From: Deltaproteobacteria bacterium
Lineage (GTDB): Bacteria; Desulfobacterota; Binatia; Binatales; Binataceae
Assembly: GCA_021780755.1 (NCBI GenBank)
Contig: JAJXYF010000015.1
Span: forward strand, 62,001-126,000
DNA length: 64,000 nucleotides
Direction: 5' to 3'
Below the pieces are notes generated by a model. That model worked only from the letters and a program-made list of their open reading frames with translations. It ran no database searches and had not been told where the DNA came from. A program made the translations under genes and the position numbers. Positions 28,911 through 38,824 of this stretch are shown one piece after another. Numbering within the stretch: position 1 is the first letter of the stretch; each line of letters starts with the position of its first letter.

Positions 28911-30383
28911 ATGACATATCGGATGAAGCTGTTCGTCGCGCTGGGTGCGCTGGTGATGATCTCCACCGGCGCGATCGCGGCGGGGAACTACCGCCGCTGC
29001 GACCGGCTGTTGCGTGCCGAGATCCATCGCAAGGCGCGCGCGATCGCCAGCACCACTGCCGCGCTGGTTGATCCGGCGGCGGTCGCGGCGATCGCTTCGC
29101 GCGGCGCCCAAGTGCGTCCCGAATACGCGCAACTGCTGGCGTCGCTGCGTGCCGTGCGCGACGCGAACCGGCGCAAGGATGTCTGGATCGATCGGATTTA
29201 CACGCTGGTCGGGGCGCCCGGGAATCCGCGCGTGGTCGAGTACGGTCTCGACACCGAGGAGCATTTTGAATTCGCCAAACATCCGGGCGACGTCTATTTT
29301 CGCGGCGGCCGTCCGGTCGAGATCGGGATCGACGGAATCGATCGGCTGGCGCGCAACCTCAGCGGTTTTCAAGCCGGCTATAACAATGCGTTCGCTCCGC
29401 TGTACGACCGCACCGGGCGGCTGGTCGCGGAAGTCGGAGTGACGCTGACCCCCGCCCCCGTGAGCACGCTGCGGGAGCTCGGCGGGCAGATCTTTGTGCC
29501 CTTCGCGTTTACGGCCACGCTCGCGATCGCGATGGCGTTGTTACTCGCGCGCGCGGTCACGCGGCCGCTCTACAGCCTGCGCGCCAGTATCGATCGAATC
29601 GGCAAGGGCGACTTCACCACCGCGGCGACGGCCAACGGCTCGGTCGAATTCACCGAAATGGCAGCGGCGATCAACGCGATGGCGGCGGGACTGCGCGAGC
29701 GCGAGACGGTCAAGCGCGCGTTCTCCGGCTATATTTCGCGCCAGGTGCTCGACCTGATCACAAGCAAGGGCGAGTTGCCCGCGCTCAAGGGCGAGCGCCG
29801 CCGGATCACGGTGCTCTTTTGCGACATTCGCGGCTTCACCCCGATGGCCGAAGGGATGCGCCCGGAGGAAGTGGTCGAATTGCTGAGCGAGTTCTTCGGC
29901 CACATGGTTGACGTGATCCTCCGCAACGGCGGGACGATCGACAAGTTTCTCGGCGACGGCATGATGGTGATCTTCGGCGCGCCGGTTGACGATCTGAATC
30001 AGGAAGAGCATGCGGTGCGCACCGCGCTCGAGATGCAAAGCGAGCTCGCGCGCCTTGCGGCGGTGTGGGAAGGGCAGGGGCGGCGCTCGTTTCGGATGGG
30101 TATCGGGATTAATTCGGGGCCCGCGGTGGTCGGCAATATCGGATCGCAGGAGCACATGGAGTACACCGCGATCGGCGACACGGTAAATCTCGCCGCGCGG
30201 CTGGAAACCGCGAGCAAGGAACTCAGCGCCGATATCGTGGTCAGCGAGCAGACCCAGAGCGCGGTGCGGCCGCAGTTTCAATGGCGGCCGCTGGGCGAGG
30301 TGTCGGTCAAAGGCCGCACTGAGTCGGTGCGCGCCTACTCAGTTGAGGGCGTCGCCGACACGTCCCGCACGTCCCCGACGTGA
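28911..30383 (+). CDS. Membrane class III adenylate/guanylate cyclase with HAMP domain
   Basis: A 490-residue sensor cyclase. One N-terminal transmembrane helix (about 5-25), an extracytoplasmic sensing domain (about 30-190), a second helix (about 198-220, PFAFTATLAIAMALLLARAV), a HAMP linker (about 220-275) and a catalytic domain (about 290-480). The metal Asp is in VLFCDIRGFTPMAE and in GDGMMVIFGAP; the base-recognition Lys is in TIDKFLGD and the Asp in YTAIGDTVNLAARLE, which favours ATP over GTP. The transition-state Asn and Arg (NLAAR) are present. It should be active. Its signal is unknown. Confidence 0.92.
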   Translation: MTYRMKLFVALGALVMISTGAIAAGNYRRCDRLLRAEIHRKARAIASTTAALVDPAAVAAIASRGAQVRPEYAQLLASLRAVRDANRRKDVWIDRIYTLVGAPGNPRVVEYGLDTEEHFEFAKHPGDVYFRGGRPVEIGIDGIDRLARNLSGFQAGYNNAFAPLYDRTGRLVAEVGVTLTPAPVSTLRELGGQIFVPFAFTATLAIAMALLLARAVTRPLYSLRASIDRIGKGDFTTAATANGSVEFTEMAAAINAMAAGLRERETVKRAFSGYISRQVLDLITSKGELPALKGERRRITVLFCDIRGFTPMAEGMRPEEVVELLSEFFGHMVDVILRNGGTIDKFLGDGMMVIFGAPVDDLNQEEHAVRTALEMQSELARLAAVWEGQGRRSFRMGIGINSGPAVVGNIGSQEHMEYTAIGDTVNLAARLETASKELSADIVVSEQTQSAVRPQFQWRPLGEVSVKGRTESVRAYSVEGVADTSRTSPT

Positions 30384-30527
30384 AGGACGAAACCTCATGA
30401 GCCTGTAGTGTCCGGAAACAAGCAAGGTTTAGCGCTCCGCGACAACTTCTCCAAGTGATTGACGCTCGCGTTGCTCAGGGGCGGTGGCGAGTTGACGAAA
30501 GGCGCGTCGAAAGCCTTTAATGCGAGC

Positions 30528-31937
30528 ATGGCTGGAATTGTCTCTTACGGATCGTACATCCCTTACCGGCGGCTGAAGCGCGCCGCGATCGCGGCGGTGC
30601 TTGGAGTGCCGGCGACGCGCGGTGAGCGCTCGGTCGCAAGTTTCGACGAGGACAGCGTTTCGATGGCGGTGGCGGCCTTGCGCGACGCGCTGAAGGCAAC
30701 GCGGTCGCCCGACGTGCGATCGCTGGTCTTCGCGACCACCACGGCGCCCTACGCCGAAAAGCTCAACGCGGCGCTGGTCGGCGCGGCGGCGCTGCTGCCG
30801 GCCGAGATTCGCGCGAGTGATTCGACCGGCTCGATTCGCGCCGGGCTCTCCGCGATGTTGCAGGCGGCCGACGCCGTGGCGGCCACCGGCGGACAGGCGG
30901 CGGTCGCGATTTCCGACAGCCGGCTCGGCGCGCCCGAGGGCAAGGCCGAACAGTCCAACGGCGATGGCGCCGCGGCCTTTGTGTTCGGCAACGAAAACGT
31001 GATCGCGGAGATCGTGGCGAGCGCCTCGCTCACCCGCGAGTATCTGGATTCGTGGCGTGCGCCGGGCGAGCGCTTCGCGCATTCGTGGGAAGAGCGTTTC
31101 GCGCTGACGCAGGCTTACAGTCCGCTGTTCAAGAAGATCATCCACGACGTCCTTGAGAAGGCCAAAGTGGCGCCCGGCGATCTGGCCAAGATCGTGCTTG
31201 ACGCGCCGAATCAGCGCGCCGCCGATGAGATGCTCCGCGAGCTCAAACTCGATCCGGCGAAGGTCGCCGATTCACTCTCGCTGATGGTCGGGCAGACCGG
31301 CGCGGCGCATGCGGCGCTAATGCTGACGGCGGTGCTGCCCGGGGCGAAGGCGGGCGACCATATCCTGGTCGCGACGGTAGGCGACGGCGCCGACGCGATG
31401 GTGCTCAAGGTGACGCCGGCGGGCGCCGCCTTCAAACCGGTGCATTCGGTGGGCCGGATGGTCGAGTCGAAGGGCGACGTGACCTACGGGAATTATCTGA
31501 AGTGGCGCGAAATCCTGCCGACCGAGCCGCCGCGCCGGCCCGATCCGGAGCGTCCGGCAGCGCCGCCGATGATGCGATCGGAGAAGTGGAAGTTCGGACT
31601 GATCGGTTCGCGCTGTACGGCGTGCGGTACCCCGCAATTGCCGCCGCAGCGGGTCTGCGTCAAATGCCGTGCGTTCGATAAGATGGAGCCGTACGCGTTT
31701 GCCGATCGCACCGGACGGGTGGCGACCTACGCGATCGACCGGCTGGCGTTTTCGCTCAATCCGCCGACCGTCAACGTGGTGGTCGATTACGAGGGCGGCG
31801 GGCGCTTTCTATGTGAAATGACCGATTGCGAGCCCGACAAGGTCGCGATTGGAGATGAAGTCGAGATGACCTTTCGCCGGCTGTTTACCGCCGACGGGGT
31901 CCATAACTATTTCTGGAAGGCGCGCCCCAAGCGCTAG
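30528..31937 (+). CDS. HMG-CoA synthase-like protein fused to a DUF35 zinc-ribbon/OB domain
   Basis: A 469-residue fusion. The N-terminal thiolase-fold part (about 1-330) resembles HMG-CoA synthase/KAS III proteins, with TTTAPYAEKLNAALVGAA carrying the expected Glu. In the segment where the nucleophilic Cys should be (ASDSTGSIRAGLSAM) I see Ser/Gly only. The C-terminal part (about 355-469) has a rubredoxin-like zinc ribbon CTACGTPQLPPQRVCVKC and an OB fold (DUF35). In archaea DUF35 proteins bridge thiolase and HMG-CoA synthase and pass acetoacetyl-CoA between them; the adjacent thiolase gene fits such a complex. The missing Cys argues against true HMG-CoA synthesis. Start ATG 30528 from family alignment; the ribosome site is weak. 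Confidence 0.82.
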   Translation: MAGIVSYGSYIPYRRLKRAAIAAVLGVPATRGERSVASFDEDSVSMAVAALRDALKATRSPDVRSLVFATTTAPYAEKLNAALVGAAALLPAEIRASDSTGSIRAGLSAMLQAADAVAATGGQAAVAISDSRLGAPEGKAEQSNGDGAAAFVFGNENVIAEIVASASLTREYLDSWRAPGERFAHSWEERFALTQAYSPLFKKIIHDVLEKAKVAPGDLAKIVLDAPNQRAADEMLRELKLDPAKVADSLSLMVGQTGAAHAALMLTAVLPGAKAGDHILVATVGDGADAMVLKVTPAGAAFKPVHSVGRMVESKGDVTYGNYLKWREILPTEPPRRPDPERPAAPPMMRSEKWKFGLIGSRCTACGTPQLPPQRVCVKCRAFDKMEPYAFADRTGRVATYAIDRLAFSLNPPTVNVVVDYEGGGRFLCEMTDCEPDKVAIGDEVEMTFRRLFTADGVHNYFWKARPKR

Positions 31938-32002
31938 GCGCCCGGGGACTCGAAGCCGGGACCAGACACGACCGGCCGGAGACGGCCAGGAGGGACGAAT
32001 TC

Positions 32003-33187
32003 ATGGCGAGCAAGGGAATCAAGGATCGGATCGCGATCATCGGGATGGGCTGCACCAAGTTCGGTGAACATTGGGACAAGGGCGCCGACGACCTGCTGGT
32101 CGAAGCGGCCTACGAAGCCTATGCGTCGGCCGGCGTGCAGCCCGACGATATCGACGCCTACTGGCTCGGCACGATGGGCTCGGGGGTGTCGGGGCTGACG
32201 CTTTCGGAGCCGCTCAAAATCAACTACAAGCCGGTTACGCGGGTCGAGAACATGTGCGCGACCGGATCGGAATCCTTGCGCCAGGCCTGCTATGCGGTGG
32301 CGTCGGGCGCCTACGATATCGCGATGGCGATCGGGGTCGAGAAGCTCAAGGATTCGGGCTTTTCGGGGCTGGTGATGACCAATCCGCCGAACGACGGCAC
32401 GCCCGCCTCGATGACTCCGCCGGCGCTCTTTTCGCTGCTCGCGCCGGCCTACTTCAAGAAGTACGGGCTCGACGCCGACAAGGGCAAGGACGTGCTCTCG
32501 CGGATTGCCTGGAAGAACCATCGCAACGGCGCCAAAAACCCCAAGGCGCAGTTCCAGAAGGAAGTGCCGATGGAGGCGATCAAGAATTCGCCGAAGATTG
32601 CCGACCCGCTCGGCATCATGGATTGCTCGGGGGTGTCGGACGGCGCCGCGGCCGCGATCGTGGTGCGCGCCGAGGACGCGCACAAGTACTGCAAGAACCC
32701 GATCTATATCAAGGCGCTGTCGTTCGTAGCCGGACCAGCCGAGGGGCCGCTCTCGCCCGAGTATGACTTCACCAGCTTTCCCGAGGTGGTCGCCTCGGCT
32801 CGCGACGCGTACGCGCAGGCCGGGATCACGAATCCGCGCGAGCAGATCAGCATGGCGGAAGTGCACGATTGCTTCACGCCGACCGAGCTGGTGCTGATGG
32901 AGGATCTCGGATTTTCGCCGCGCGGCACCGCGTGGAACGACGTGATGGAAGGGTTTTTCGACCTCGACGGCAAGCTCCCGGTGAATCCCGACGGCGGGCT
33001 GAAATCGTTTGGCCATCCGATTGGCGCGTCGGGCCTGCGTATGATGTACGAGATGTGGCTGCAGATGCGCGGCGAGGCGGGCAAACGCCAACTGAACCAT
33101 CCGAAGGTCGGACTCACGCACAATCTCGGCGGACAGCCGGGCCGCTGCGTGAGCTTCGTGTCGGTGGTCGGTAGCCAGGTCGGCTGA
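32003..33187 (+). CDS. SCP2-type thiolase / acetyl-CoA acetyltransferase-like
   Basis: A 394-residue thiolase. The nucleophilic Cys is in VENMCATGSESLRQA (about residue 88), the second active-site segment is MAEVHDCFTPTE, and GHPIGASGLRMMYEM supplies the His. The third Cys motif of classical thiolases (CxGxG) is replaced by NLGGQPG, as in SCP2/archaeal-type thiolases that pair with DUF35 proteins. It lies 65 nt after the HMGCS-DUF35 fusion with an AGGAGGGAC site before it, so the two form an operon, ended by the terminator at 33236. Side-chain beta-oxidation or acetoacetyl-CoA metabolism are both possible. Confidence 0.93.
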   Translation: MASKGIKDRIAIIGMGCTKFGEHWDKGADDLLVEAAYEAYASAGVQPDDIDAYWLGTMGSGVSGLTLSEPLKINYKPVTRVENMCATGSESLRQACYAVASGAYDIAMAIGVEKLKDSGFSGLVMTNPPNDGTPASMTPPALFSLLAPAYFKKYGLDADKGKDVLSRIAWKNHRNGAKNPKAQFQKEVPMEAIKNSPKIADPLGIMDCSGVSDGAAAAIVVRAEDAHKYCKNPIYIKALSFVAGPAEGPLSPEYDFTSFPEVVASARDAYAQAGITNPREQISMAEVHDCFTPTELVLMEDLGFSPRGTAWNDVMEGFFDLDGKLPVNPDGGLKSFGHPIGASGLRMMYEMWLQMRGEAGKRQLNHPKVGLTHNLGGQPGRCVSFVSVVGSQVG

Positions 33188-33235
33188 GCGCGAAGGCATC
33201 TCGGCGCAAATCGGCGCGTCACTGATAATTGAAAT

Positions 33236-33273
33236 CGGCCGGTCCCCGAAAGGGGGCCGGCCGTTTCGTTTTG
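33236..33273 (+). terminator. Rho-independent terminator after the thiolase operon
   Basis: A 12-bp GC-rich stem (CGGCCGGTCCCC with GGGGGCCGGCCG, one U-G pair) is capped by a GAAA tetraloop and followed by TTTCGTTTT. The 3' arm recurs imperfectly at 33403-33420 (AAAGGGGGGCCGGCCGA). Confidence 0.9.
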
Positions 33274-33474
33274 CGCGGATGCGTTGGGGGGGCTTTTCAA
33301 ACGCTCCGCGATGCCGCCACGAGGGGTGGCCGATTCTGGTTGACTTGATAGCGATGATCGGTGTTTTATCAAGCAGATGCGGGAGTTCAAGTGACGCCAG
33401 TCCAAAGGGGGGCCGGCCGAACCCGCAACCGATTCGTTAAATAAATACGCTTCTTTAAGCAGGGGGTGGCTGCG

Positions 33475-33681
33475 ATGAGGAAGTTCATCACGCTGCGCAC
33501 CGACGAGGGCAATCGGGTGTTCGTGTCGCTCGACGGCTGGGGTGCGGGAACCGACCGGAAGCATCGGCGCTGGACGCGCGAGGCCGAAGGCTGGCGGTGT
33601 GTCGATAGCGGCGAGTTCGCGCATCAGTCGGGCCTGCTCTTTAAGCGGACGTTCCGGCCGCTGGGCGTCGGGCGTCGCTAA
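33475..33681 (+). CDS. Small orphan protein, tandem paralogue A
   Basis: A 68-residue protein of unknown family. It aligns without gaps to the product of 33858-34067 over about 50 residues, sharing WGxGxDRxHRRWT, then EGWxCVDxGE. Beta-strand-rich, basic, with one conserved Cys. AGGGGG lies 8 nt before the ATG at 33475 (a GTG at 33466 is possible). Position-matched conservation between two adjacent frames shows both are real genes. No function can be assigned; the size suggests a nucleic-acid-binding or regulatory peptide, but that is a guess. Confidence 0.72.
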   Translation: MRKFITLRTDEGNRVFVSLDGWGAGTDRKHRRWTREAEGWRCVDSGEFAHQSGLLFKRTFRPLGVGRR

Positions 33682-33857
33682 GTCGCGCCGGACGCTCGTA
33701 ATCGCGTCAGATCTCTTCGCTCGTCGCGCACTTTGAAGGCATTTTTTCGTCCAGACCCGACTTTCACTCTTATTCATCATTGACGGTCTATTTTGGATTT
33801 GATTAACTTTCTTTGGGCGTTGACCCCGAGGCATCACGAATATCTCTCAGGGATACC

Positions 33858-34067
33858 ATGAAAAAAGTCATCCAGCTCAAGACCGCCAGCGGCGAAACAG
33901 TGAAGGTGGTACTCGACAACTGGGGTGGCGGTATGGACCGGCTCCATCGGCGATGGACGCTGCAGCCCGAGGGATGGCATTGCGTGGACAACGGCGAAAT
34001 CGCGCAGAGCCTGGAGACCTTCAGGTCACGTCCGATGAAGCTCTGGGACGCTCCACGCCGCCGCTGA
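33858..34067 (+). CDS. Small orphan protein, tandem paralogue B
   Basis: A 69-residue relative of the gene at 33475-33681. Shared residues include the N-terminal MKK/MRK-xI-L-T pattern, VxLDxWGxGxDR, HRRWT, EGW and CVDxGE. AGGGA lies 5 nt before the ATG at 33858. The 176-nt spacer between the pair is AT-rich and could carry a separate promoter. It ends in a basic DAPRRR tail. Family unknown to me. Confidence 0.72.
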   Translation: MKKVIQLKTASGETVKVVLDNWGGGMDRLHRRWTLQPEGWHCVDNGEIAQSLETFRSRPMKLWDAPRRR

Positions 34068-34297
34068 GCGGGCGACGGATTCCACCGCCGGGATGCGATC
34101 ACCCCGGGCGCGCCTGCCGGTCACGATCGCGACCGGTAACCGGCGTGTCGTCGCGCCAGTATCAGCGCTGATTGATTCAACTTTCAATTCATAAATTCCT
34201 TCACGCCTCGATAGCTGTGAGCATTGCGCCCCGGCGCAACGGTTGCCGCGCGCAGCGCGCGTCCCTAGACTTGGGCGGAAATCGGGGCGCGGAAGGC

Positions 34298-34966
34298 ATG
34301 AAGTCAGAGAGTTCAAGAGCGATCGATCTCGACACGGTGAGGGACCGGCTCGCGCGGCTGCTGGAGCAGGCGGCCGAGGTTATCCGGAGCCATTACCGCA
34401 GCGAATTGTCGCTGCAGGATTTCGTCGAGGCGGCGTGCTTTCGCGAATGGCGGGTGGGGTGCCTGACCTTTCTAAAGGAGGCCTTCGGCCCGGAGAGCCA
34501 TTACCTGAGGGAGTTCGAGTTTTCCTGCGACAGCCCGTACCTGAACGCGGCGGCGCGCGGCCAGGCGGTGCTGCGCGCGGCGCGCGAGTATATCGACTTC
34601 GGGCCGGTCGCGCGGGTCGAGGAGCTGGCGGCGGCGGAGGTCTTCAATGATCTGCTGGCGATTGCGGAGCGCCATTGCGTGGCGGGGCGCACCGGGGCGG
34701 GGGCGGCGGTAGCCGCGGCGATCCTGGAGGACGTCTTGTGGCGCAACGCGCGCAGTCGCAAGCTCGCGGTCCGCGAGCGCGTCGATAGTCCCGCGACGCT
34801 CAACGCTCAACTGTGGCAGGCGGGGGTTTACGCGACCGCGATGAAGCAGAAGATCGATCGCTGGCTGAGTCTCGGCGAGGCCGGTGCGGCGGCGGTGCCG
34901 GAAGGCGCGGAAATCATCGTGATGATTCGCGGCGTGCGCAATTTCGTCGCCGACTATTTGATTTGA
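34298..34966 (+). CDS. All-helical protein, possible degenerate HEPN-like
   Basis: A 222-residue alpha-helical protein. The C-terminal half (AAILEDVLWRNA ... TLNAQLWQAGVYATAMKQKIDRWLSLG ... VMIRGVRNFVADYLI) recalls a family of HEPN-type proteins whose usual sequence at the turn is WxxLRNxAAH. Here that turn reads LSLGEAGAAAVPEG, so the Arg and His of the RNase motif are absent. I infer a non-catalytic relative; the family assignment is from memory and modest. The ATG at 34298 follows GGAAGGC closely. It stands alone between the small orphan pair and a convergent exported-protein gene. Confidence 0.55.
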   Translation: MKSESSRAIDLDTVRDRLARLLEQAAEVIRSHYRSELSLQDFVEAACFREWRVGCLTFLKEAFGPESHYLREFEFSCDSPYLNAAARGQAVLRAAREYIDFGPVARVEELAAAEVFNDLLAIAERHCVAGRTGAGAAVAAAILEDVLWRNARSRKLAVRERVDSPATLNAQLWQAGVYATAMKQKIDRWLSLGEAGAAAVPEGAEIIVMIRGVRNFVADYLI

Positions 34967-35059
34967 CTATTCGATAACGAGCGGCGCCGAGCGCACGGTG
35001 CACGATCGCTCACGTGCCGCGCCGCGGGCACCGCGAATAAGGCTTGCCGCCGAAAAGGC

Positions 35060-35737
35060 TCAGGGCGCGGACCTGGGCGGCATCGTGGGGCTAAGCGGTG
35101 CGTTGGGCGGCGGCTGGGCGCCGAAATCCATCGGTTCGTTGAAGGCCGGCGCGGGGCCGGTGCCGCGGCTACCCGAATTACTGTTGGCCGCCTCGGCCGC
35201 CTCGGTCTGCTTCTTAAGCCTCAGCCATTCGCTTTGTGAACTCGGCATCGGGACCACCGTGGCGCTCGCCGGGACCACGGTCGCGTCGTGGGTGAAGATG
35301 TAGGCGGTGGACGGCGCGGGGCTGGTCAGCAGGGTCGGGAAGAGCGTCTGGAGCTGGCAGAGGCGGGCTGGCGCGAAAGGCGCGAGGTCGCTGACCCGGC
35401 CGACCGCCACGTCGGCGTCGCCGACCATGATCGCGTGGCGCACGATCGCGCCGCGCTCGGCGCGCAGATCGTAGCATCCGGGGGGCAGCGTTTGGGCAAA
35501 CGAGCCGTCGTTGTGGGTCGGCGCGAGGTAGCTATCGTGGGTGACGCAGTTGTCGAAATGGAGATCGCGGCTGGCGGTCGGCTGCCCCTGATAGGTGGTG
35601 AAGGTGCCGCTCACGCGGGCGGCCGCCGCGACCCCCGGAAGGGTGGCGAGCGCAGCGCTCAGCGCGCAGGTCGCGGTGGCGAGGCGGATTGGCGAGAGCC
35701 TCGAGGGTCGAATCGATTGAATCTTACGCTCGCTCAT
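35060..35737 (-). CDS. Exported protein of unknown function
   Basis: A 225-residue protein with a signal peptide (about 1-41, ending LPGVAAAA) after a basic N-terminus. The mature N-terminal domain (about 42-110: SGTFTTYQGQPTASRDLHF, CVTHDSYLAP, PPGCYDLRAERG) looks like a small beta-sandwich, perhaps a carboxypeptidase-regulatory-like fold, with two Cys that could bridge. The C-terminal 50 residues are Pro/Ser/Asn-rich and probably disordered. No family recognised. The start at 35737 is the last ATG before the signal-peptide core; ribosome-site evidence is poor. Confidence 0.6.
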   Translation of the reverse strand: MSERKIQSIRPSRLSPIRLATATCALSAALATLPGVAAAARVSGTFTTYQGQPTASRDLHFDNCVTHDSYLAPTHNDGSFAQTLPPGCYDLRAERGAIVRHAIMVGDADVAVGRVSDLAPFAPARLCQLQTLFPTLLTSPAPSTAYIFTHDATVVPASATVVPMPSSQSEWLRLKKQTEAAEAANSNSGSRGTGPAPAFNEPMDFGAQPPPNAPLSPTMPPRSAP

Positions 35738-35902
35738 GCTGGTCTCGTTGGCTGTTCCGGTTAAGCGCGGCCGCAATTCCGCGCGCGGATTGACCGCGGC
35801 TCGCGATCCCGCGCGGCATCCATTATTGTGTAATTTAGTCGCGCCGCTTCAACCGCGGTGCCCACGGCCGCTGACGACCGCCGTCGAAGGAGCCTCCGAA
35901 TT

Positions 35903-36265
35903 ATGGAGCGAGTAACGCTTTATCACAACCCCGGCTGAGGTAATTCGCGCGGCGCGCTTGACCTGCTCAAGGCCCGCGGTGTCGAGTTCGACACCATCGA
36001 ATACCTGAAAAATCCGCCGCCGCGCGCGGAGCTCGAGCGGATTATCAAAATGCTGGCAGGGCCCGGAGGAAGTCCGGTCGAAGATCTGGTGCGCAAGGAC
36101 AAGCGCTTCGCCGAGCTCAAGTTGAACAGCGCGGACTACACGACGACCGCGGCGGTGGTTGCGCTGCTGGAGGAACATCCGGAGCTGATGCAGCGGCCGA
36201 TCGTGATGCGGGCGGGACGCGCGGTGATCGCGCGTCCGCCGGAAAAGCTCGACGCGCTCTTCTGA
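35903..36265 (+). CDS. ArsC/glutaredoxin-like arsenate reductase family, selenocysteine form
   Basis: Read with TGA as selenocysteine, this is a 120-residue protein matching ArsC-family reductases over its full length. It begins MERVTLYHNPG-Sec-GNSRGAL, aligning with the YHNPxCGxSR active-site loop of plasmid ArsC, where the catalytic Cys is residue 12; the TGA (35936-35938) is codon 12 here. Downstream family segments IEYLKNPPPRAEL, VRKDKRFAEL and LMQRPIVM (with the RP motif) are intact and in frame to a normal TGA stop. AAGGAG lies 10 nt before the ATG. Family members reduce arsenate or act as Spx/YffB-like thiol proteins. The alternative, a nonsense-mutated pseudogene, is less likely because only the Cys codon is affected. 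A truncated start at 36050 would lack the active site. Confidence 0.85.
35938..35964 (+). promoter_or_regulatory. Candidate bacterial SECIS hairpin
   Basis: Immediately after the TGA, AGGTAA (35938-35943) pairs with TTGACCT (35958-35964, one bulged G). A three-base bulge TTC (35944-35946) follows, then an upper stem GCGC/GCGC (35947-35950 with 35954-35957) closed by a GGC loop. A bulge on the 5' side and a G-containing apical loop are hallmarks of SelB-bound SECIS elements. The upper stem starts 8 nt after TGA, slightly nearer than in E. coli fdhF. Confidence 0.55.
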
Positions 36266-36301
36266 GAGGCACTCGACGGGGCCGCGCGCGGCGCGGGCGG
36301 G

Positions 36302-36490
36302 TCACGCGCTTTTCTTGATTTTGCCGCTGCGGATGCAGCGCGTGCAGACCAGCACCCGCTGGACGCCGCCGCCGATCAGCGCGCGGACCTCCTGCAGGTT
36401 GGGGTTCCATCGCCGCTTGGTCTTGTTGTTGGCGTGGCTCACGTTGTTGCCCACCGAGGGGCGCTTGCCGCATACCGAGCAGTGTCTCAT
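36302..36490 (-). CDS. rpmB: 50S ribosomal protein L28
   Basis: A 62-residue L28 of the zinc-binding type: [25 protein letters not shown] at the N-terminus (quoted core CSVCGKRP) and CTRC near the C-terminus give four Cys ligands. [18 protein letters not shown] is the family hallmark. Keeping both CxxC pairs suggests no zinc-sparing adaptation in this copy. It stands alone and converges with the ArsC-family gene. Confidence 0.96.
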   Translation of the reverse strand: MRHCSVCGKRPSVGNNVSHANNKTKRRWNPNLQEVRALIGGGVQRVLVCTRCIRSGKIKKSA

Positions 36491-36859
36491 CGCGCGTTAC
36501 TCCGTCGAATTCCCGAACGCTCAAACCTGATCGAGCCAGTCGGCTCTCGCCGCGCGTGAGGGATGTTCCCGCGCGCGCCACAAGCGACCCAGCCTAACCT
36601 GACCGCCGGGTGAAGAAAAGAGGGGCCGCGCGATCAGCGGCGCGCCCGAATCGATTCATGATCGGCCGCCGAACGTGGAAAGCCTGCGGTCAAGCCGCGT
36701 ATTAACAGGCGGCGACGGCCCCTGTTGGTAAACTTTGACGCCGGTGGCGCAAAGGCGGCCCGCGAACTTGAGTCGGGCCGTCGCAGCCCCCATTGTTGAG
36801 GTGGAGGAGTTGCGTGGCATGAAGGCCGGCGCCCCCGGAGGCCTCGCGCAAATATTCAG
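36491..36859. other. Divergent intergenic 369 nt (rpmB / mutL)
   Basis: It separates divergent rpmB and mutL and must hold both promoters; none is clear to me. At 36819-36872 there is a 17-codon frame with GGAGGAG upstream whose stop overlaps the mutL start by 13 nt; it may be a coupling leader. No RNA gene recognised. Confidence 0.4.
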
Positions 36860-38773
<1,914 letters not shown>

Positions 38774-38824
38774 CCGCGCGGCTGAAGTTCCGGCGCGCCG
38801 CGCGCTGCGTTACAATCCGATCGG

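Noticed and set aside
30389..30410. GAAACCTCATGAG after the cyclase gene, like half of the repeat hairpin.
   Set aside because: Only about 12 bases match and no other block of the element is nearby; it could be chance.
36050..36265. A separate 71-residue gene starting at ATG 36050.
   Set aside because: It is the C-terminal part of the ArsC-family gene; family sequence runs upstream in frame through the TGA to ATG 35903.
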